Source: Candidatus Dormiibacterota bacterium (lineage in GTDB: Bacteria; Chloroflexota; Dormibacteria; Aeolococcales; Aeolococcaceae). From it: a stretch of DNA of 8,022 nucleotides. Position numbers and translations under genes: made by a program. Each line of letters begins with the position of its first letter. Position 1 is the first letter of the stretch. The notes under the pieces were generated by a model, which saw nothing but the letters and a program-made list of their open reading frames with translations, did not search any database and was not told the DNA's origin. Shown in pieces: positions 1 to 6,612 of the stretch. Where the stretch lies: assembly GCA_027451645.1 (NCBI GenBank), contig DAIDIX010000073.1, positions 1-8,022 on the forward strand, written 5' to 3'.

Positions 1-131
1 CGCAGCAGGCCCAGTTCAACCGGTACATCAGGGCATTTCTGGCTGCGCATGCGTACAGGAAGATCCTCGATGTGGACGGGGTTGAGCTCTACCTTCCTCC
101 ACTGGCATCCCGCCTGGGGAGCACAGCCTAG
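1..131 (+). CDS. C-terminal fragment of an unidentified protein (truncated by window edge)
   Basis: An open frame runs from the left edge (reading phase begins at base 3) to a TAG at 129-131, giving the last 42 residues of a protein whose start lies outside the window. The visible end begins QQAQFNRYIRAFLAAHAYRK and finishes LPPLASRLGSTA. It looks like a helix rich in aromatic and basic residues followed by a short strand-like segment (ILDVDGVELYL). I do not recognise a family from so little sequence. Support that it is real: the stop falls exactly where the convergent minus-strand gene also stops, the two stops sharing the palindrome CTAG at 128-131, which is a typical tight convergent junction. 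The alternative is a chance open frame; the other two + frames of this stretch look less protein-like. Confidence 0.55.
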   Translation, partial: QQAQFNRYIRAFLAAHAYRKILDVDGVELYLPPLASRLGSTA

Positions 132-1300
132 CCTGACTGGGACGTGGAGTGGAGCGCTGCATCAAGTGCCCTTGCAAGATCATCGATGAGATCCTCTGGC
201 TCCTCAATTCCGACACTGAGCCTGACAAGATGGTCCGTGATGCCAAGTGCTTCCCGCTGCTCCTGGGACATGGCACCATGCGTCATTGCAGCAGGAAGCT
301 CGATGAGCGACTCGACTGCACCAAGCGATTCCGCACAGGTGATGATGCGAAGAGTTTTGAAGAAGACATCGCAGTTGGCATCGGGCACGAGCTCGAACGA
401 GATCATGGCACCACCCCGGCCCTTCCAGAGTGCTGCAACAATCTCATGGCCCTCGTGGCCGGGAAGACCAGGATAGAGGACACGGGCTACACCCGGCGCA
501 TGTTCAAGCCAGGCAGCAATAATGGCAGCTGAGGCGTTCTGGCGTTCGACACGGAGTGCGAGGGTCTTGATGCCGCGCATGAGGAGCCAGCAGTCGAATG
601 GAGAGGGGACTGCACCAACAGCATTCTGGAGGAAGCGCAGCTTCGCTGCAAGCTTGGCATCATTCGTAATGAGGGCACCCCCAACAACATCGCTGTGGCC
701 ACCTAGATACTTCGTTGCACTGTGCACGACTACATCGGCTCCAAGTGCTAGGGGCTGCTGGAGTACAGGAGTCGCAAACGTGTTGTCGACAACGCACAGA
801 CCTCCCTTCGCATGGACGATGTCTGCAATCTTTGCAATGTCCATGATCTTGAGGAGAGGATTCGTTGGAGACTCTATCCAGCACATCACTGTTTCTGGAG
901 TCCAGGCACGAGCAACCTCTTCAGGATTGCGCGCATCCACTGCAGTTGTCGTGATGCCATGATCTGCAAGCACACGGTCAAAAAGCCTGTGGGTTCCGCC
1001 GTAGAGATCATCAACAGTTACCACATGGTCACCAGGTTTCAGGGCAAGGAGGAGAGTCGTCTCGGCAGCAAGTCCTGATGCAAAGGAAAGTGCATGTTCT
1101 CCTCCCTCGAGTGCTCCAAGCACAGTCTCGAGAGTATGCCGGGTGGGGTTGTCAGTCCTGCTGTACTCATAGCCACGATTGTGGCCAGGCGACTCCTGGG
1201 CATATGTTGTTGCGAGGTGTATTGGGGGAACGACTGCTCCAGTACCTGCATCTGGCTCCTGTCCAGCATGGACACACGTTGTTGCAAATTCCTCAGTCAT
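128..1300 (-). CDS. metB: Cystathionine gamma-lyase / gamma-synthase family PLP enzyme
   Basis: A 390-aa Cys/Met-metabolism PLP enzyme (fold type I), the usual family length. Visible motifs: YEYSRTDNPTR at 44-54 (phosphate-contacting Tyr/Arg of the neighbouring subunit), SFASGLAAE at 72-80, VDDLYGGT at 96-103, ESPTNPLL at 143-150, VVDNTFATP at 170-178, and SATKYLGGH at 194-202 with the Schiff-base lysine K197. The C-terminal ESLIELPAAMTH (330-341) resembles cystathionine gamma-lyases. With cbs directly upstream, the likely reaction is cystathionine to cysteine, 2-oxobutyrate and ammonia. Gamma-synthase activity cannot be excluded from sequence, and metB is used here as the symbol common in actinobacteria. 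The start was chosen at 1300: the family N-terminus (TEEFATTCVHAGQEPDAGTG) begins there, and the ATG overlaps the cbs stop as ATGA. An open frame continues upstream to 1396 but its extra 32 residues are non-homologous and lie inside cbs. Expected to be cytoplasmic, tetrameric and translationally coupled to cbs. Confidence 0.93.
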   Translation of the reverse strand: MTEEFATTCVHAGQEPDAGTGAVVPPIHLATTYAQESPGHNRGYEYSRTDNPTRHTLETVLGALEGGEHALSFASGLAAETTLLLALKPGDHVVTVDDLYGGTHRLFDRVLADHGITTTAVDARNPEEVARAWTPETVMCWIESPTNPLLKIMDIAKIADIVHAKGGLCVVDNTFATPVLQQPLALGADVVVHSATKYLGGHSDVVGGALITNDAKLAAKLRFLQNAVGAVPSPFDCWLLMRGIKTLALRVERQNASAAIIAAWLEHAPGVARVLYPGLPGHEGHEIVAALWKGRGGAMISFELVPDANCDVFFKTLRIITCAESLGAVESLIELPAAMTHGAMSQEQREALGITDHLVRLSVGIEEPEDLIDDLARALDAALHSTSQSG

Positions 1301-2682
1301 TGCCGTGCACCAGCAAGCCGGGTGAGGAGACTCGGGGCAGTGCAGTCTGCAAGGGTGAGGAGACCTATGGGAGTGGGCCCATCCACGACAACGCATGGAC
1401 GGGTTTCCGGGTCGTCAAGCAGCTGCTGGAGCGCATCACTGATGGCAAGTGTCCGATCCATGGTGGGAAGTGGGGGAGCAGCAGCAGCAGTGATGGGAGC
1501 AGTGGCAGACAGCCTCCCATCGAGCATTGCCCTGTAGATGCGTTTCCTCTCCACGGATGCATACGGCATTTCAGACGGATCGTGGGAATGGCGAAGGGGA
1601 AGGTGTGAGAGGGCATATCGGTCCATGAGGGAAAGTGCACGGTCAACCTGGTCCTCATCCTCTGCAGCAACATACGGGGGATGGGTTGCAGACCTGTGCT
1701 GGAACAGATCTGCAACGACCTCCGGAACCTGTGAGGCAAGGTATCCGTGAGCTGTCATCCAGTCATCCGAGAAGATCTTGCTGAGGTAATTCCTTCCCGT
1801 GTCAGGAAGAAGGACCACGATTGTTGCATTGGCATCGCACTCGTGAGCATACGCAACTGCAGCATGGACTGCCATTCCTGCAGAGCCTCCCACGAGCATG
1901 CCTTCCTCCCGGGCAAGACGCCGTGTCATGACAAAGGAATCCTGGTCTGTCACCTGGATGATCCTGTCCACGAGGCTCCCTGAGTAGGTGTCCGGATAGA
2001 AATCCTCTCCCACGCCCTCGACCACATAGGGTGCAACAGGTCCGGAGTAGATCGAGCCCTCAGGATCTGCACCGACAATGGTGATACCGGGATTCTGCTC
2101 CTTGAGATATCGTGCTGTGCCACTGATCGTTCCACCTGTGCCGATTCCTGCAACGAATGCAGAGAGTGCACCACCAGTCTGATGCCATATCTCGGGACCC
2201 GTTGTGCGGTAGTGGCTCTCGGGATTTGCAGGATTGAAGTACTGGTTTGGCTGGAATGCTCCAGGTATCTCCCGTGCAAGCCGGTTTGCAACCTCATAGT
2301 AGGATCGGGGATCCTTCCGATCGACATTCGTGGGACAGATGACAACTTCTGCTCCATATGCCTCGAGGAGACGGATCTTCTCATCGGACATCTTGTCCGG
2401 AAGGACAAAGATGCACCGGTATCCACGGAGCGCTGCTGCAATGGCAAGTCCATGTCCGGTATTGCCCGATGTTGGTTCAATGATGGTGCCACCAGGGAGA
2501 AGCTTCCCTTCCTGCTCTGCTGCCACGATGAGGGAAAGCCCGATCCTGTCCTTGACACTCCCACCTGGGTTGAGCTGTTCCACCTTTGCGTAGAGCGGAA
2601 CAGGAAGTCCCTCGCTGATGCGGCTGAGCCTGACAAGAGGGGTATTGCCGATGCAGTCGAGAATGGTGTCTCGGTATTCCAT
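1297..2682 (-). CDS. cbs: Cystathionine beta-synthase with C-terminal CBS-domain pair
   Basis: A 461-aa fold-type II PLP enzyme condensing serine and homocysteine to cystathionine, the first step of reverse transsulfuration. The catalytic core occupies about 1-315: IGNTPLVRLS at 11-20, GGSVKDR at 40-46 with the PLP lysine K44, the substrate/PLP loop TSGNTG at 71-76, the phosphate-binding GTGGT at 181-185, and GGSAG at 265-269 whose serine contacts the PLP ring nitrogen. Residues about 325-455 form two degenerate CBS (Bateman) repeats, the regulatory module seen in actinobacterial and eukaryotic enzymes. No N-terminal haem domain is present. Length and core match the mycobacterial type; the CBS pair and an associated lyase gene argue against a plain cysteine synthase (CysK). 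An AGGA site (complement of 2691-2694) lies 8 nt before the ATG. It is first in a minus-strand operon with the lyase (4-bp overlap) and divergent from the metallopeptidase operon. Confidence 0.93.
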   Translation of the reverse strand: MEYRDTILDCIGNTPLVRLSRISEGLPVPLYAKVEQLNPGGSVKDRIGLSLIVAAEQEGKLLPGGTIIEPTSGNTGHGLAIAAALRGYRCIFVLPDKMSDEKIRLLEAYGAEVVICPTNVDRKDPRSYYEVANRLAREIPGAFQPNQYFNPANPESHYRTTGPEIWHQTGGALSAFVAGIGTGGTISGTARYLKEQNPGITIVGADPEGSIYSGPVAPYVVEGVGEDFYPDTYSGSLVDRIIQVTDQDSFVMTRRLAREEGMLVGGSAGMAVHAAVAYAHECDANATIVVLLPDTGRNYLSKIFSDDWMTAHGYLASQVPEVVADLFQHRSATHPPYVAAEDEDQVDRALSLMDRYALSHLPLRHSHDPSEMPYASVERKRIYRAMLDGRLSATAPITAAAAPPLPTMDRTLAISDALQQLLDDPETRPCVVVDGPTPIGLLTLADCTAPSLLTRLAGARQ

Positions 2683-2740
2683 GCCTCACATCCTACACAT
2701 TCTCCCCGCTCCACTGGACAGACGGTGCATGGCGTGGATG

Positions 2741-2770
2741 TTGTCGCAGTCCATCCGCCTCAGGTACCAT
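2741..2770 (+). promoter_or_regulatory. Candidate sigma70-type promoter for the metallopeptidase operon
   Basis: TTGTCG at 2741-2746 (4 of 6 to TTGACA) and TACCAT at 2765-2770 (4 of 6 to TATAAT) are separated by 18 bp, in the 108-bp gap between the divergent cbs start and the GTG at 2791. Transcription would begin near 2777, leaving a leader of roughly 14 nt that contains the Shine-Dalgarno site. This rests on consensus matching only. I found no convincing -35/-10 pair for the opposite (cbs) direction in the same gap. Confidence 0.35.
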
Positions 2771-2778
2771 TCGTAGAG

Positions 2779-2784
2779 AGGAGG
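2779..2784 (+). promoter_or_regulatory. Perfect Shine-Dalgarno AGGAGG that fixes the GTG start at 2791
   Basis: AGGAGG followed by GGGAGC places the GTG at 2791 six nucleotides downstream. The same reading frame is open back to 2182, but that upstream part is antisense to cbs. This site, together with alignment to the N-terminus of the downstream paralogue, decides the start. Confidence 0.8.
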
Positions 2785-2790
2785 GGGAGC

Positions 2791-4605
2791 GTGACGACGA
2801 CGGGCGAAGTGTACCGAGCCCTGCATACTGCAGTGGAACGTGTGACTGGATGTGCATCGAGATCCACAGGCACAGACATCATCGAGCATGCACCTGCCTT
2901 CCGCAGGTGGGCATGGCTTGATGAGGAGACTGGTCGGGTCGCAGTGAGCAGGAAGCGAACGGACGACTGTATTCGTGAAGCGCTCGATGCCCGGATCGGA
3001 AACGGTCCATCTCCCAGGAATGCTGGGGATGATGCATTCGTTCATGCCCTGGATGCTGTCCTTCATGCTGAAGTCCTTGCACTGTATCGCGAAGCCCCGG
3101 ATGAGCCGGAGCCACACTCCGTTCTCTACCAGACAGGCTCCTTCACAGTGGTGAACGGTGCTGTCCTTGCTGTTGCCGATCTCATCCGCGAGAGCGTGTA
3201 TCAGGATCCGGAGCTTGCACGGCTGTGGCCGGATCTCGCAGTGACAGCCCGCATTCCCTACATGGCAGATGCGGAAGCAGTCATGGTCGGCATCTGCAGC
3301 AGCATTGCCCAGGAGAGCGGGACGACAGTGCTTTCGGAACTCACACGGCTTCTCGTCCATCCGGGAGCAAAGATTCCGTATCTTGTCCTGAGGCTTGCGG
3401 ACGCGTTTGGTGTCTCCATTGTTCCCGGGAGTGAGGCGAATCTCCAGATCGATGCAATTGAGCAGGTACTCCTTCGGGCCATTGGAAGTGTTGAGGCAGC
3501 TGTGAGATACCCTGGTGGGCCAGCAACGGATGATGGCAGCTATGGACGTGCAGCAGCAGACAGATGTGCCACATCGGTGCAGTCCCTCATCCGCATTACA
3601 ACACCCCTGCCAGCTCCAGCACGGGCAGTATGGACAGGGACTGCACAGGAGCCCTCACCATCATCCCGGAAGGAAGCCCCATCCATTGCTGGGACACTAC
3701 CCTCATTCGAGGATTTTCTCGAACGTTCCCGGAAGGCAGTGGAGGAGCTGTTCGGAGCACATGTCCATGTCCGGACGTACGTCACTGATTCAGCAATTTC
3801 TCCACTTCGAGACAGGCTCAGGGGCAGTGTGGTTCTTGGCAGGTACCGGTACGGAACATCAAATGGTGGCGAGCTGACACTGGATGTGAAGCGGACCACC
3901 CGCCCCATCAGGTCCTTTCTCAAGAGAGTGAAGAACACTCCTGTGCAGCAGAACCTACCTCTCAGGAACGGTGCTGTGGAAACATACCGTGAGGCTCTTG
4001 CAACAGTACTCCATGAGCACATCCATGCACTTGGTCCAGACGACTCCTTTGCCATGCACGATGCCATGAACCGTGCACTCCATGGAGGAAGGGTCATCGA
4101 TGAAGGACTCACAGAACTTGCCACTTCAGTATTCATGGTCGATTTCCTTCGCGCTCTGGGCATTGCAGGACTCCATGAGGACTTCCAGCAGGAACGGAGT
4201 GAGGGAAACTACCCGGCCGAGACTGCATTTGTCCGTGAGATAGTTGGCTACCTTGCTGAACGGTACACAGAGGATCCCCGTGCGATTCTCAAGCAGCTCG
4301 TCACTGTCGGATCGGAACATGGTCCACTGCAGCGCATGGCATATCTCATGTCCTATGCCAGACCAGTCGACACGCATGCAGCACGGGATGTGGCTGCAGG
4401 CATCATGCTCCGCCATGCACGGCGTGTGGAACACGTTGTCTCACGAAAGAACGACCTTTCATACAGGAAGCTTCAGGAACTGGGACGTGTGGAAGGAAAG
4501 CTCTGTGTGGGCGAACTCGTGAAATCCCTGACTGCTCTTTCAGAACAGCAAGCTGCCCGCAGCACCATTGCGGACAGCGGAAGTGTGGGGCTTGGGGCAG
4601 CATGA
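2791..4605 (+). CDS. Predicted zinc metallopeptidase-like protein, paralogue A (604 aa)
   Basis: The GTG start gives 604 aa. The C-terminal half carries HEHIH at 408-412, with H408, E409 and H412 as likely zinc/catalytic residues, and EGLTE at 438-442, whose E438 is the likely third ligand by analogy with gluzincins (M1 and MA-type, NEGxA/EGLAE). Residues 1-280 are mostly helical and of no family I know. A Ser/Pro/Thr/Glu-rich linker at about 282-303 leads into the peptidase-like region (about 305-525), which has beta-rich segments (VHVRTYV, GELTLDV) before the motif and a long helical tail after it. No signal peptide or transmembrane segment is visible, so it is probably cytoplasmic. The first 20 residues and the segment ETGRVAVSRKRTDDCIREALD (given as 47-66 approximately) correspond to similar stretches in the 600-aa protein at 4799-6601, so the two arose by duplication. 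The stop overlaps the next gene as ATGA. The substrate is unknown; peptidase activity is inferred from motif alone. Confidence 0.85.
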   Translation: MTTTGEVYRALHTAVERVTGCASRSTGTDIIEHAPAFRRWAWLDEETGRVAVSRKRTDDCIREALDARIGNGPSPRNAGDDAFVHALDAVLHAEVLALYREAPDEPEPHSVLYQTGSFTVVNGAVLAVADLIRESVYQDPELARLWPDLAVTARIPYMADAEAVMVGICSSIAQESGTTVLSELTRLLVHPGAKIPYLVLRLADAFGVSIVPGSEANLQIDAIEQVLLRAIGSVEAAVRYPGGPATDDGSYGRAAADRCATSVQSLIRITTPLPAPARAVWTGTAQEPSPSSRKEAPSIAGTLPSFEDFLERSRKAVEELFGAHVHVRTYVTDSAISPLRDRLRGSVVLGRYRYGTSNGGELTLDVKRTTRPIRSFLKRVKNTPVQQNLPLRNGAVETYREALATVLHEHIHALGPDDSFAMHDAMNRALHGGRVIDEGLTELATSVFMVDFLRALGIAGLHEDFQQERSEGNYPAETAFVREIVGYLAERYTEDPRAILKQLVTVGSEHGPLQRMAYLMSYARPVDTHAARDVAAGIMLRHARRVEHVVSRKNDLSYRKLQELGRVEGKLCVGELVKSLTALSEQQAARSTIADSGSVGLGAA

Positions 4606-4802
4606 GCCGCATCGGTTCCGAGGCAAGGCGTCTTGCTGCAACGCTCCTTCCATCCCGCCGTACCGATGCTCTTCCCTCGCCAGCACAGTGTGCAGCCATC
4701 CGGAAGAAGCTGGACGAGCTTGTTCCTGAGGATGCATTCGATGAGGAGAGCATCCGTGAAGCATCAGAAACAGTGCTGTTCATCGAGGAGCGCATTCCAT
4801 GA
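4602..4802 (+). CDS. Small hypothetical protein encoded between the two metallopeptidase paralogues (66 aa)
   Basis: A 66-aa frame whose ATG overlaps the upstream stop (ATGA at 4602-4605) and whose TGA overlaps the next ATG (ATGA at 4799-4802). This double overlap is strong evidence that it is a translated member of the operon. G-rich sequence just upstream (GGGGCTTGGGGCAGC) can serve as a ribosome site. The N-terminal 20 residues are basic (four of five arginines lie in RIGSEARR and SRR). The rest is predicted as two helices, about 27-40 (PAQCAAIRKKLDEL) and 47-64 (DEESIREASETVLFIEER), the second strongly acidic. There is no membrane segment and no recognised DNA-binding or enzymatic motif. 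The placement suggests a partner, inhibitor or adaptor of one or both flanking large proteins, but that is inference. I do not recognise a family. Confidence 0.75.
   Translation: MSRIGSEARRLAATLLPSRRTDALPSPAQCAAIRKKLDELVPEDAFDEESIREASETVLFIEERIP
4785..4790 (+). promoter_or_regulatory. Shine-Dalgarno site for paralogue B
   Basis: GAGGAG lies inside the end of the 66-aa gene, 8 nt before the ATG at 4799. It supports this start for the 600-aa protein and independent re-initiation in addition to ATGA coupling. Confidence 0.6.
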
Positions 4803-6601
4803 CTGCTCCTCCACGCACAGCATCTGAGCTCTACCGTCGTACCCGAAAGGCAGTCTGCGCACTCACCTCCTCCACATCGCCAGTACGGCAGGTACGGAGC
4901 ATTCCGGATGACAGACTCTCCCCATATCATGCTGGCTCACGCTGGGATGGGGAAACTCGAACTGTCGAGATTGCACGGAAGGGGGTTGCCAGGGACCTGA
5001 GAAAGCTCCTTGACACAGGACAGGAAGGAGATATCGCCTCAAGCCGCATTGAGGCAGTGCGCATGCGCAGTGCTTTCGCGACACTCATCCGTGGCGAGCT
5101 TGCTGCCATTGCCGAATCCCGCAACGGGAGGAAGACACTTCCATCCCGCCCAGGTGAGGCCACTTTCCGTGAGGGACTTGTGCAGGAACTCGCTTGGGAA
5201 CTGACGAACGATGTTGCTTCCATGACTGCCTGCGACACGCTGCATCGAGAACTCACCGGGGTCGTGCACGCAGGGGGAAAGAGGGTTGCAGGTGCTGCAG
5301 CACGAGCGCTGTGCCAGCAGATAGCGGAACAGCGCAGCCTGCTGTACAGGGACGTGCTTGTCAGGATTCTTGCAGCACCGGATGGGGATCTCCTCCATGC
5401 ATGTGCTGAGCTTGCAGTACCCGGGGAGGTGGCCTCCCGAGAGCTTCTCGTTGAGGGAACTGCAGCAGTCATGGCAGCTGCACTTGCATACGAGGAGTAC
5501 CGGACAGTTGGCCTCAACACCAGGCTTGCTGATGCGTATGGAGCAATGCTCGGTTCGACTGCTGCACGACGGAGTGCACGGCTCATGCATGAGTGGAAGC
5601 TCCTCAGTGCACAGGCCGGAACTCCCGTGCCGGATATCGGACCACTCCCCGGCAGGAAACGTGCAGTGGTTGATCCCAGGCTTGGACTTGTTCCCATGAC
5701 TGACATCACTGTCGAGACGCTCCTGACATGTGCACCGCTCTGGACTGAGGAGGTGCTTGGGGGAACATCGTACGTGCGGAACGTGTCCGTGGTGACCGGA
5801 CTCAGGAACAAGGGACGGCCCGTACATGGCCTCTTCTGGTTTGGAGCGGGAGAGAAATCCGGACTTCTCGAAGTGGATCACGATGCAGTCCTCGTTCCAC
5901 TGCAGAAGCTTGCTTCCTGGTGTCAGGAGAGCAGCGCAGCGACTGTTCCCCAGGATGCCTGGCATGATCTGGTCGCAATGAGAAGTGCGCTCCGCATTCT
6001 CTTCCATGAGGAGATCCATGCAGTTGGTCCAAAAGCGAGGGGACGCATGGCAAAGGACTGGCATGCAGTGTTCCCAGGTGCACGTGCACTGAGGGAGGGC
6101 CTTACGGAACTTGCTTCATCGACATTCCTTGACAGTTTCCTTGCTGCATCAGGCCTTGCTGCACGGATGCCAGAGCTTCTCGAGGTGCCAAACAGCGAGG
6201 TATACGTTGGTGAGACGACCATGGCTGCAGTCCTTGTCGAGGAGGCAGCCAGGCGGACAGGGCAGGAAGCCCAGGAGCTGCTCCGCACGCTTGTCCAGTC
6301 CGGGGGTGCTGACATTCCTCTCGAGATTCTTGCTGCCGCCTATGTCTCCTCTTTCGATCATTCCCGTGTAGCTGTAGGCAGTACTGCACAGGGTCTTGTG
6401 CGCATGGCACTCGAGCAGGAACTTGGTCGCCTCGACTCAATGCTCCATACTGCCTCAACAAGTGAGGAACTCGTCGAGCTTGGCAGAACATGTGGATGGA
6501 GTGCCATCAGGAAGATCGATCTGCTTCTTGCATCATGTGCCAGAAGCGGAACTGCCATGCCTGAAAGGGACGAGGCTGCCGATGTCAGCGGTGTTGCCTG
6601 A
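4799..6601 (+). CDS. Predicted zinc metallopeptidase-like protein, paralogue B (600 aa)
   Basis: A 600-aa paralogue of the protein at 2791-4605. The catalytic signature is HEEIH at 403-407 (H403, E404, H407) and EGLTE at 433-437. H407 to E433 is 26 residues, identical to the spacing in the first paralogue. Around it, HExIHAxGP and EGLTELA(S/T)S are conserved, followed by a matching hydrophobic helix (STFLDSFLAASGL versus SVFMVDFLRALGI). Other shared stretches: RLADAYG near 242-248 (RLADAFG in A), the pre-motif strand SGLLEVD at 354-360, and YVGETTMAAVLVEE near 469-482. The N-terminal half (about 1-280) is helical, Ala/Arg-rich and unrecognised. It lacks the long Pro/Ser linker of A. There is no signal peptide or membrane span. 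It is last in the operon: stop TGA at 6599-6601 in a hairpin shared with rpe. Overall divergence is high but catalytic residues are intact, suggesting both copies are active and perhaps different in substrate. Confidence 0.87.
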   Translation: MTAPPRTASELYRRTRKAVCALTSSTSPVRQVRSIPDDRLSPYHAGSRWDGETRTVEIARKGVARDLRKLLDTGQEGDIASSRIEAVRMRSAFATLIRGELAAIAESRNGRKTLPSRPGEATFREGLVQELAWELTNDVASMTACDTLHRELTGVVHAGGKRVAGAAARALCQQIAEQRSLLYRDVLVRILAAPDGDLLHACAELAVPGEVASRELLVEGTAAVMAAALAYEEYRTVGLNTRLADAYGAMLGSTAARRSARLMHEWKLLSAQAGTPVPDIGPLPGRKRAVVDPRLGLVPMTDITVETLLTCAPLWTEEVLGGTSYVRNVSVVTGLRNKGRPVHGLFWFGAGEKSGLLEVDHDAVLVPLQKLASWCQESSAATVPQDAWHDLVAMRSALRILFHEEIHAVGPKARGRMAKDWHAVFPGARALREGLTELASSTFLDSFLAASGLAARMPELLEVPNSEVYVGETTMAAVLVEEAARRTGQEAQELLRTLVQSGGADIPLEILAAAYVSSFDHSRVAVGSTAQGLVRMALEQELGRLDSMLHTASTSEELVELGRTCGWSAIRKIDLLLASCARSGTAMPERDEAADVSGVA

Positions 6602-6612
6602 CGGAAGTCAGG
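6597..6612. terminator. Short perfect hairpin across the convergent stop codons
   Basis: CCTGAC GGAA GTCAGG forms a 6-bp perfect stem with a 4-base GNRA-type loop on the + strand RNA. The left arm contains the TGA of the 600-aa gene (6599-6601) and, on the opposite strand, the right arm contains the TGA of rpe (6610-6608). The 6 bp between the two genes lie within it. No T-tract follows on either strand, so it is not a canonical intrinsic terminator. It may act as a bidirectional 3' end or stabiliser, or be coincidental. Confidence 0.4.

Noticed and set aside
1301..1396. Extension of the cystathionine lyase frame to 1396
   Set aside because: The extra 32 residues are His/Cys/Pro-rich, unlike the family N-terminus, and lie wholly inside the end of cbs; the ATGA overlap at 1297-1300 fits the family start.
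1078..1608. 176-aa + strand frame across the cbs/lyase junction
   Set aside because: It is antisense to two confidently identified genes and Cys/Gly/Ser-rich without domain features.
1950..2714. 254-aa minus-strand frame overlapping the first half of cbs
   Set aside because: It is the same strand in another frame across the most conserved part of cbs (PLP lysine and SGNTG loop); its sequence is Ser/Arg-rich and matches nothing.
2182..2790. Upstream extension of the 604-aa frame to an ATG at 2182 (would make 807 aa)
   Set aside because: The added 203 residues lie antisense to the conserved cbs gene, have no counterpart in the paralogue, and the AGGAGG site plus paralogue alignment place the start at the GTG at 2791.
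5039..6064. Long minus-strand open frames (341 aa here, 294 aa at 4927-5811) opposite paralogue B
   Set aside because: They are antisense shadows of a well-supported gene, with irregular Cys/His/Ser-rich composition and no recognisable motifs. Rarity of TCA, TTA and CTA codons in the sense strand leaves antisense frames open.
2791..6601. Toxin-antitoxin or phage-defence interpretation of the three-gene operon
   Set aside because: No antitoxin DNA-binding motif, nuclease, ATPase or phage gene is visible nearby, and both large proteins have apparently active sites. The idea remains possible but has no positive evidence in the window.
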